Below, in pieces: positions 1-5,301 of a stretch of 13,323 bases of DNA. The position numbers and the translations under genes are program-made. Numbering within the stretch: position 1 is the first letter of the stretch; every line of letters begins with the position of its first letter. Below the pieces are notes generated by a model. It saw only the letters and a program-made list of their open reading frames with translations. It was not told the DNA's origin and made no database searches. The stretch comes from CAZVEV01 sp964625865 (GTDB lineage: Bacteria; Planctomycetota; Phycisphaerae; SM23-33): NCBI GenBank assembly GCA_964625865.1, contig CAZVEV010000157.1:1-13323 (forward strand). The letters run 5' to 3'.

Positions 1-1
1 G

Positions 2-214
2 AGTACGCACGATACGGGCAATGAGCACTTTCTCGTCTTCGACGGTCCTGACGGCTCCCTCATGGCTGTGTGGACGCAGAGCACCTTCGAAGGGATGCCG
101 AATCAGCGCATCGTCTTCGCCCGAAGCGAGGATGAAGGCGCGACGTGGTCGTCACCCCGTGTCATCGCCGGGCAGGTGCCGCCCGCCGTCGGGCCGATGG
201 CGAGTTGGGCGTGA
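2..214 (+). CDS. Sialidase/BNR-repeat protein fragment, open at the left edge and truncated at its 3' end
   Basis: The frame is open from base 2 and has no start codon, so the gene begins outside the window. About 70 codons remain. They read like the N-terminal part of BNR-type exo-sialidase-like proteins: NEHFLVFDGPDG, then AVWTQST, NQRIVFARS, and an Asp-box SEDEGATWSSPRVIAG (consensus SxDxGxTW). The frame ends GPMASWA-stop at 212-214. From memory of the family, the ASWA motif is normally followed by roughly 200 more residues of beta-propeller, and no reading frame of the next 65 bases continues that homology. The gene therefore looks cut short by deletion, rearrangement or a sequence error, and is probably a pseudogene. 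Family members are usually secreted glycoside hydrolases or carbohydrate-binding propellers. It faces the GH2 gene tail to tail across 65 bp. Confidence 0.68.
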   Translation, partial: STHDTGNEHFLVFDGPDGSLMAVWTQSTFEGMPNQRIVFARSEDEGATWSSPRVIAGQVPPAVGPMASWA

Positions 215-279
215 AAGTTGTTGCAGGCGGAACTAACACGCAATCCTCCCCGCGTGAAAAAAGTTGCACGCCCTATCCG

Positions 280-2829
280 CTACTTCGCCGTAATCGTCAC
301 CGACCCGCTCTTGAGGCCGTCGCTCTTGGCTGTCAGCGTGATCTTGCCCGACTGGCCGGGCTTGGCCCGTACGATGACCAGGGCCAGGCCGTTGAACACC
401 TTGCGATGCGTTGCCTGGAATGACTCATGGCTGGTCTGGTCGCCGTTGCCCGTGGCCACGATCTCGCCGGGGCCCGAGATGCTGAACTGGACGCTGTTGT
501 GACTCCGCGGGACCGTCAGGCCGTCTTTGTCGACGACCTTCGCGGTGACGAATGACAGGTCCTGGCCGTCAGCAGTGATCGTCGCACGGTCGGCGGTCAG
601 TTGCAGACCGGCTACGGCGCCGGTGGTCTTCATCGTCGCCTTGGCCCACGGCTTGCCCTTCTTGTACGCGACGGCTCGCAACTGTCCCGGTGCGTAGACC
701 ACGTCGTCCCAGCGCAGGCGATACTCGAAGCGGCCCTTCTTCTTGCGGCCGAGTGATTTCCCGTTGAGGAACAGTTCCACCTCGTCACCGCTGGTGTACA
801 CGTGGACGGGCGTGACCTCGCCTTTGCGTTCGGGCCAGTTCCAGTGGGGCAGTATATGGACCATCGGCAGGTCCGGGCGCCAGCGGGCCTGGTAGATGTA
901 GAAGCGGTCCTTCTTGAACCCGCACAGGTCGAGAATCCCGAAATAGGAACTGCGCGAGGGGATGGCGAGTTTGCCCATCTTGGCCATCTGGGCCTTCATG
1001 CGGGCCCGGTCTTTCGGGTTGGTGAAGTTCAGCAGGTTCGTCTTGTCGAGGTTGTACGGGGTCGGCTCGCCGAGGTAGTCGAAGCCGGTCCAGACGAACT
1101 CGCCCAGAACGTAGGGGCACTTGTCCTGCTCGACGAACTCGACGTCCGGGCGGTACGCCCACGGCGGGGCGTAGAGGTCGTACGAACTGACGTGGAACCG
1201 CCCACCCTGTCCCATCGCCTTGTTGAAGCTGACCGGGAAGAAATACTCGCCGCGCGAACTGACGCACGAGGCGGTCTCGCTGCCGTACAGAGGGATCCTG
1301 GGATTCGCGTTGTGGAACTTCCTGTACCCGCCGTTGGGCCCCTTGTAGTTGTAGCCGAACACGTCCATCGTCTTCTGGAAGCCGTTGAAGCCCGCACGCA
1401 CGTTGTTGCAGCCGACCGACACGGGGCGCGTCGGATCCTCGCGGTGGAAGATGTCGGTCAGGCGCTGCGAGATGCGGTGATCGGCCTTCTTGCCCTGCTC
1501 GCGCACCTCGTTGCCGGTGCTCCACATCACCACGCACGGGTGGTTGCGGTCGCGGTGGATGAAGTTGACCAGGTCCCTCTCGTGCCATTCCTTGTAGAAC
1601 CGCGAATAGTCGTTGGTCGTCTTGCCGGTCTTCCAGCAGTCGAAGGCCTCGTCCTGGACGACCATGCCCATGCGGTCGCAGAGCGTCAGCAGTTCCGGGG
1701 CGGGCATGTTGTGGCTGGTGCGAATCGCGTTGCAGCCCATCTCCTGGAGCAGTTCGATCTGGCGGGCGATGGCGCGGACGTTGACGGCCCCACCCAGCGG
1801 ACCCAGATCGTGATGGTTGCACACGCCGTTGAATCGTACCGGCTTGCCGTTCAGCAGGAAGCCCTTGGTCGCGTGGTACGCGATCGAGCGGATGCCGAAC
1901 TCCGTCCGGTACGTGTCCACCACCTTGTCCCCCTGCTTGACGGTCGTCAGCACTTCGTACAGGTTCGGCGTCTCGAGGTCCCACAACGCCGGGCCGGACA
2001 CCGGCAGCGTTGCCTTGACCACGCCGCTGCCGCCTGCCTCGACGGTCAGCTTGCCCCCCGGACCCGACACCGCCAACTGCGGCTTGCCTCTCCCGCCCTT
2101 GCCCAGGAAGCGGATCTCGTGATTGAGCGTCACGTCGGCCTCGCTTGCCGATTGGTTGTCGATCGTGACGGCCACTGCGACCGTCGCCCGGCCCGCCGTG
2201 ACCTTGGGCGTTGTGACGTACACCCCCCAGTGGCCCACGTGCACGGGGCCGGTCTTGACCAGCCACGTGTTGCGGTAGATCCCGCCGCCCGGATACCAGC
2301 GGCTCGAGACCGGCTTGTTGTCCAGCCGGATCGCGACCACGTTCTTCGCGCCGGCCTTCACGTGGTCAGTCAGTTCCACGCGGTAAGAGTTGTACCCGTA
2401 GGGCCATCCCCCGGCCTTGACGCCGTTGACCCAGACCGTCGAGTCCGACATCGCCCCGTCGATATCGAGGAAGATGCGCTTGCCCCGGTCAGCCGTCGGG
2501 ACGCTGAACGTCTTGCGATACCAGCCGATCCCCGCCCATGGCAGCTTGCCGGTCCGCCCGGCCAGCTTCTGATCGAAGGGCCCCTCGATGCCCCAGTCGT
2601 GGGGCAAGTTCAGTTCGCGCCACGCCGCATCGTCGAACGCCACCCTCTCCATTCCATCCGGTTCCGGGCGGTTGCTGCCGCCCGGCATGGTCCCGAACCG
2701 GGCGAACCGCCACCCGTCATTGAACGACTCGCGGCTGCGCGCCTGCCCTCTGGCCGACCCCACCGCCGTTACCAGTAGCATCCCCGCCGCCAACACCGTT
2801 CCAAGCAACTGAACCTGTTTCATATCCAT
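280..2829 (-). CDS. Secreted glycoside hydrolase family 2 protein (beta-galactosidase type)
   Basis: This is an 849-residue protein when started at the ATG at 2829, which has AAGGG (2836-2840) six bases upstream. An ATG at 2868 is in frame but would put 13 extra residues before the signal peptide. The N-terminus MDMKQVQLLGTVLAAGMLL ending near GSARGQA is a Sec signal, so the enzyme is exported. Domains in order, numbered from the ATG at 2868: a jelly-roll sugar-binding domain (about 48-205; LPHDW, WYRKTF, PGGGIYRN), an Ig-like domain (about 210-325), and a TIM barrel (about 330-620; FNGVCNHHDLGPLG, AIRTSHN). The likely acid/base is E454 in STGNE and the likely nucleophile is E531 in YGSETAS. 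The motif GEFVWTGFDYLGEPTPY is also present. The C-terminus has a DUF4982-like region (ELFLNGKSLGRK) and an invasin-like Ig domain. All catalytic features are intact. A galactoside substrate is inferred; other GH2 activities are possible. Confidence 0.93.
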   Translation of the reverse strand: MDMKQVQLLGTVLAAGMLLVTAVGSARGQARSRESFNDGWRFARFGTMPGGSNRPEPDGMERVAFDDAAWRELNLPHDWGIEGPFDQKLAGRTGKLPWAGIGWYRKTFSVPTADRGKRIFLDIDGAMSDSTVWVNGVKAGGWPYGYNSYRVELTDHVKAGAKNVVAIRLDNKPVSSRWYPGGGIYRNTWLVKTGPVHVGHWGVYVTTPKVTAGRATVAVAVTIDNQSASEADVTLNHEIRFLGKGGRGKPQLAVSGPGGKLTVEAGGSGVVKATLPVSGPALWDLETPNLYEVLTTVKQGDKVVDTYRTEFGIRSIAYHATKGFLLNGKPVRFNGVCNHHDLGPLGGAVNVRAIARQIELLQEMGCNAIRTSHNMPAPELLTLCDRMGMVVQDEAFDCWKTGKTTNDYSRFYKEWHERDLVNFIHRDRNHPCVVMWSTGNEVREQGKKADHRISQRLTDIFHREDPTRPVSVGCNNVRAGFNGFQKTMDVFGYNYKGPNGGYRKFHNANPRIPLYGSETASCVSSRGEYFFPVSFNKAMGQGGRFHVSSYDLYAPPWAYRPDVEFVEQDKCPYVLGEFVWTGFDYLGEPTPYNLDKTNLLNFTNPKDRARMKAQMAKMGKLAIPSRSSYFGILDLCGFKKDRFYIYQARWRPDLPMVHILPHWNWPERKGEVTPVHVYTSGDEVELFLNGKSLGRKKKGRFEYRLRWDDVVYAPGQLRAVAYKKGKPWAKATMKTTGAVAGLQLTADRATITADGQDLSFVTAKVVDKDGLTVPRSHNSVQFSISGPGEIVATGNGDQTSHESFQATHRKVFNGLALVIVRAKPGQSGKITLTAKSDGLKSGSVTITAK

Positions 2830-2986
2830 CACGCGCCCTTGCCTTTCATTGAAGTATCCCAGCCGCAAACGCTGTCGTACTCACCGGCCCGCATCATAGC
2901 CGCCCCCCCCGGCCAGGGAAACTCCCTTCGGTTCCATCGCCCTCTTGATCACCAGGCCCACATCCCCCGCCGTCTCTTCACATCCG

Positions 2987-4063
2987 TCATGGCCACGGCA
3001 ATTCCGCCAGTACCTCGGGACTGACATGGAAGAAGAGTTTGCGCGAACTGTAGGTCTCCCATATCCGTTCGATGTCATCGGCGGCGAGCTTGTAGTAGGA
3101 CTGGAAGATCTGGCCCTTGCCCAGCGAGTCGATCTTTGCGTTCAGCTCGCCCCAGTCATCATCGTAATACCCTTCACCGGGCATCCATTGGATCATATCG
3201 AGCCCCTCGATGGCACAGAGGCTCTCGGTGTGCCGCAGAGCATCCGGGCCGTCGAGGTGATAGATGCTCGCGTCAAGCCCTGCGATCTCCCGGGCGAGAT
3301 ACGGCCGTTCGAAGTCGTTGAACATTTCCGGGCTGATCATGCAGGACAGATCGCACTGCGGTACGTCGATGATGCCGCCGGAGTACATCCCGAATCTGTT
3401 GAGACTGCCCCAGGTCGCGACATCGAGCGCCTCGGCAAGCGCGGTTCGGGCCTCCGCGAGGGCCCTGTCCACCTGCTCGAGGGCACGATGGACCTTCTCG
3501 GGCGCAAGAGCCATGTCTACCAGCAGATTCTGCGCGCCATACATCGCCACCAGGCAGTCCAGGCCGCCCTGAAAATGCGTCCCGCAGACAATCAGCTTGC
3601 CGTCACAGCGTGCGCGGAATCGCTCGATACATTCCAGCGTACGCGTCCACCAGCGGCCGTCACGCTGGAACCTGATTTCGACGTCATCCAGGCCGGCCAG
3701 GATCGGCTCGACCCAGTTCGTGCCACTCGCCCCGCCGCTCCTGATCTCGGCCCCAAGCAGCGCCGCGAAGTGATCCGGCGCGAAGGTGATCATGAACGAC
3801 GGAATGGCGTCGGCCAGGAAGTCATGCGTGGAAGCCCACCCCAGTGCCTGATCAATAATCGGCCCCAACTCGCCGAACGCGCAGTCATAGGGCCGCGGCT
3901 TCCTGATCGGCGTGCCCCCGCTCTTCGGCTGTATCCCGCCAAGCAGCGGCCGCGTACACTCCCCCCGCCAAAACGCCGCCCACCGTTCCCGCCTCACGTC
4001 AAAGTCGTTCTTGTATCCAATCGCCGGCATCTGCTGTCCGAACGTCGTGTTCACCGACCACAT
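2987..4063 (-). CDS. Uroporphyrinogen decarboxylase-like (URO-D superfamily) protein
   Basis: This 358-residue soluble protein has no signal peptide. It belongs to the URO-D/corrinoid methyltransferase superfamily, as shown by an N-terminal segment YKNDFDVRRERWAAFWRGE, a CDLSCMISPEMFNDFERPYL block (about 237-256), and IYHLDGPDALRH (about 267-278) followed by GLDMIQWMPGEG. H269 with C237 and C241 could be metal ligands, as in zinc-dependent methyltransferases of this fold, but this is inferred. The true haem enzyme HemE is unlikely, because its characteristic N-terminal motifs are absent and no haem genes are nearby. Such paralogues are common in planctomycetes and are of mostly unknown function. 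The ATG at 4063 has GAGGG directly adjacent, too close for a normal ribosome site; an in-frame ATG at 4030 is the alternative, and homology starts only after it. It lies 157 bp upstream of the GH2 gene on the same strand and may share its transcript. Confidence 0.82.
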   Translation of the reverse strand: MWSVNTTFGQQMPAIGYKNDFDVRRERWAAFWRGECTRPLLGGIQPKSGGTPIRKPRPYDCAFGELGPIIDQALGWASTHDFLADAIPSFMITFAPDHFAALLGAEIRSGGASGTNWVEPILAGLDDVEIRFQRDGRWWTRTLECIERFRARCDGKLIVCGTHFQGGLDCLVAMYGAQNLLVDMALAPEKVHRALEQVDRALAEARTALAEALDVATWGSLNRFGMYSGGIIDVPQCDLSCMISPEMFNDFERPYLAREIAGLDASIYHLDGPDALRHTESLCAIEGLDMIQWMPGEGYYDDDWGELNAKIDSLGKGQIFQSYYKLAADDIERIWETYSSRKLFFHVSPEVLAELPWP

Positions 4064-4092
4064 CCCTCGCGGTCACGCGAAACGACTAGTTG

Positions 4093-4128
4093 TGCGGTCC
4101 TCAGACACCATAGATGAGCCGGACCGCA
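4093..4128. promoter_or_regulatory. Perfect 8-bp inverted repeat upstream of the URO-D-like gene
   Basis: TGCGGTCC (4093-4100) and GGACCGCA (4121-4128) are exact reverse complements separated by 20 bases. The element lies 30-65 bases before the start of the URO-D-like gene, inside the 146-bp gap that precedes it. It could be an operator for a dimeric regulator or a hairpin in the 5' leader. No T-run follows on either strand, so it is not an intrinsic terminator. An 8-bp match can arise by chance in GC-rich DNA. Confidence 0.3.
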
Positions 4129-4209
4129 AAGTGACCCAAAGTGAGAATACCAGCAAGGCACGAGACGATCCATTCCGTCTTCCCTGATTCCCGGCTGGGC
4201 CGAACGGCG

Positions 4210-4602
4210 CTAACGGCGGGTTCGGGCGGCTGGGGGGAGGATGCCGGTCAGGTCCAGGATGCGGGCGGGGACGGGGTTCTTGCCGGCGCTGTAGCCGAGG
4301 ATGGCGAGGTTCTTGCGGTCTTTGGAGAACGTCGCGGCTTGCCAGCTTCGCAGTTTCGCCCCTTCGATGTTTGCCAGGGTCTTGTTGGTCTTCAGGTCCC
4401 AGATCAGCAAGTTGGCCGCCACGGTGCGCGGCAGGCGGACCCCGCCGATGCCCACGCCGGCGAGGGACGGTCTGTCGCTTGGGGCCGTCTTGCCCGCCCC
4501 GCCAAGGACGTGCCGCGGTACGATGGACACCGCCGCCAGCGCCCCCGCCCCGCCCAGAATGCCGCGACGAGTCCGCTTCGATGATCCGCTCCTGCGTGCC
4601 AT
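4210..4602 (-). CDS. Chimeric small protein: Tat leader of Gfo/Idh/MocA type joined to a WD40-like tail (probable gene remnant)
   Basis: This is a 130-residue frame from the ATG at 4602, chosen because AAGGAG (4611-4616) sits eight bases upstream. An in-frame ATG at 4647 would add 15 residues and lacks this support. Residues 9-32 hold a twin-arginine leader (KRTRRGILGGAGALAAVS). VPRHVLGG and APSDRPSLAGVGIGGV (to about residue 55) follow, closely matching the beginning of secreted Gfo/Idh/MocA oxidoreductases of planctomycetes. Instead of a Rossmann domain, the frame then reads NLLIWDLKTNKTL, SWQAATFSKDRKNLAILGY and PARILDLTG, which resembles the last blade of a WD40 propeller. The apparent seam is near residues 53-62 (about 4417-4446). 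The simplest reading is a deletion that fused the head of one gene to the tail of another in frame. It might still be expressed and exported, but it has neither a complete oxidoreductase nor a complete propeller. A Tat-exported WD40 gene with an internal deletion is an alternative. Confidence 0.55.
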   Translation of the reverse strand: MARRSGSSKRTRRGILGGAGALAAVSIVPRHVLGGAGKTAPSDRPSLAGVGIGGVRLPRTVAANLLIWDLKTNKTLANIEGAKLRSWQAATFSKDRKNLAILGYSAGKNPVPARILDLTGILPPAARTRR

Positions 4603-4782
4603 GTCGTTTGCTCCTTGGCTCGTGACGTTTCCAGCGTTCAGTTTCAACCACCGCCCGGCCGCGCCGGTCCGGCCCGACCGCCGCCCATGCTACCACCAAC
4701 CCCGCGGGCAGTTCCACGGTCCGTCTGGCCGCCAGCCGTTCCCGCGTCCGGAATAGGGTGGAACGAACCGGCGGCGGACGTT

Positions 4783-4816
4783 TATCATTGATGGGACGGG
4801 ACGCGTTGTCCCTGTC
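4783..4816 (+). promoter_or_regulatory. Possible promoter -10 element and leader hairpin for the SRPBCC/HzsA-like unit
   Basis: TATCAT (4783-4788) matches a -10 box in five of six positions, with no good -35 box at the right spacing. A hairpin follows at once: GACGGGAC (4795-4802), loop GCGTT, and GTCCC-T-GTC (4808-4816), eight pairs with one bulged T. If the -10 is real, the transcript would start almost at the hairpin's base. Both elements lie between the divergent 4210-4602 gene and the SRPBCC gene. The support is pattern only and weak. Confidence 0.2.
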
Positions 4817-4840
4817 GCCTTGGTGGCCTTGTGTTCGTTC

Positions 4841-4846
4841 AGGGAG
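4841..4846 (+). promoter_or_regulatory. Ribosome binding site fixing the SRPBCC start at 4854
   Basis: AGGGAG lies seven bases before the ATG at 4854. The longer in-frame ATG at 4758 would add 32 residues (RLSLMGRDALSLSPWW...) with no domain-like character, and would read through the leader hairpin and this site. Confidence 0.65.
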
Positions 4847-4853
4847 CCCCCGC

Positions 4854-5282
4854 ATGGGAAGCTGCTGCAACTCAGTCGTCGTGGACGTACCGATTCAGAC
4901 CGTATGGGAGACGATCAAGGACTTCCACGATCTGTCGTGGGCCGATCCGGTGATCACCAAGCTCGAGGTCATCGGCGAGAAGACCGGCAACGAGGTCGGC
5001 GCCCAACGCCTGCTGAACGATGCGTTCCTCGAAACGCTCGTTTCGGTGGATGACGAGGGCTTCACGTTCACCTACAGCATAGACGACGGCCCCGAGCCGC
5101 TGGGCAAGGACGCGGGATTGAACTACCTGGGCACGGTCCGCCTTCTCCCGGTGACCGACCGCGACGCGACGTTCGTGGAGTGGACCTCCAGCTATCAGTC
5201 TGACTCGCCCGAAGCCGTCAGCGACTTCTGCAACCCGGTCTACGAAGCGCTGCTCGCGGCGCTGAAGTCGCACCTGTCCTGA
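4854..5282 (+). CDS. SRPBCC (START/polyketide cyclase-like) family protein
   Basis: The 142-residue cytosolic protein is the normal length for a single SRPBCC domain. It opens with MGSCCNSVVVDVPIQTVWETIKDFHDLSWADP, the first strand and helix of the fold. This is followed by VITKLEVIGEKTGNEVGAQR, FTYSIDDGPEPL, YLGTVRLLPV, FVEWTSSYQSD, and a C-terminal helix (AVSDFCNPVYEALLAALKSHL) that normally closes over the hydrophobic cavity. Proteins of this fold bind or act on small hydrophobic ligands; nothing here identifies the ligand. The stop is 19 bases before the start of the HzsA-like gene on the same strand, so the two are probably co-transcribed and may share a role. It has no signal peptide while its partner does, so the two would be in different compartments. 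Confidence 0.87.
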   Translation: MGSCCNSVVVDVPIQTVWETIKDFHDLSWADPVITKLEVIGEKTGNEVGAQRLLNDAFLETLVSVDDEGFTFTYSIDDGPEPLGKDAGLNYLGTVRLLPVTDRDATFVEWTSSYQSDSPEAVSDFCNPVYEALLAALKSHLS

Positions 5283-5301
5283 GGGGCATACGAGGAATGC
5301 G

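Noticed and set aside
215..279. Possible terminator between the sialidase fragment and GH2 (GCGTG, A-rich loop, CACGC)
   Set aside because: The stem is only five pairs and no T-run follows on either strand.
802..2778. Long open frame on the plus strand, opposite the GH2 gene
   Set aside because: Its product is rich in Arg, Val, Asp and His with no recognisable motif, and it lies fully antisense to an enzyme with complete catalytic motifs. High GC content leaves such frames open by chance.
2901..2912. Run of eight C bases upstream of GH2 as a phase-variation tract
   Set aside because: It lies outside any supported reading frame and is too far from the start codon to alter promoter or ribosome spacing clearly. 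Such runs are expected in this GC-rich gap.
2945..4117. Plus-strand open frame opposite the URO-D-like gene
   Set aside because: It has no domain-like blocks, while the minus strand shows conserved family motifs throughout.
4073..4870. Long minus-strand frame over the Tat-WD40 chimera and the intergenic region
   Set aside because: The sequence is low-complexity Arg/Pro/Gly without motifs. The overlapping frame from 4602 has a strong ribosome site and a recognisable Tat leader.
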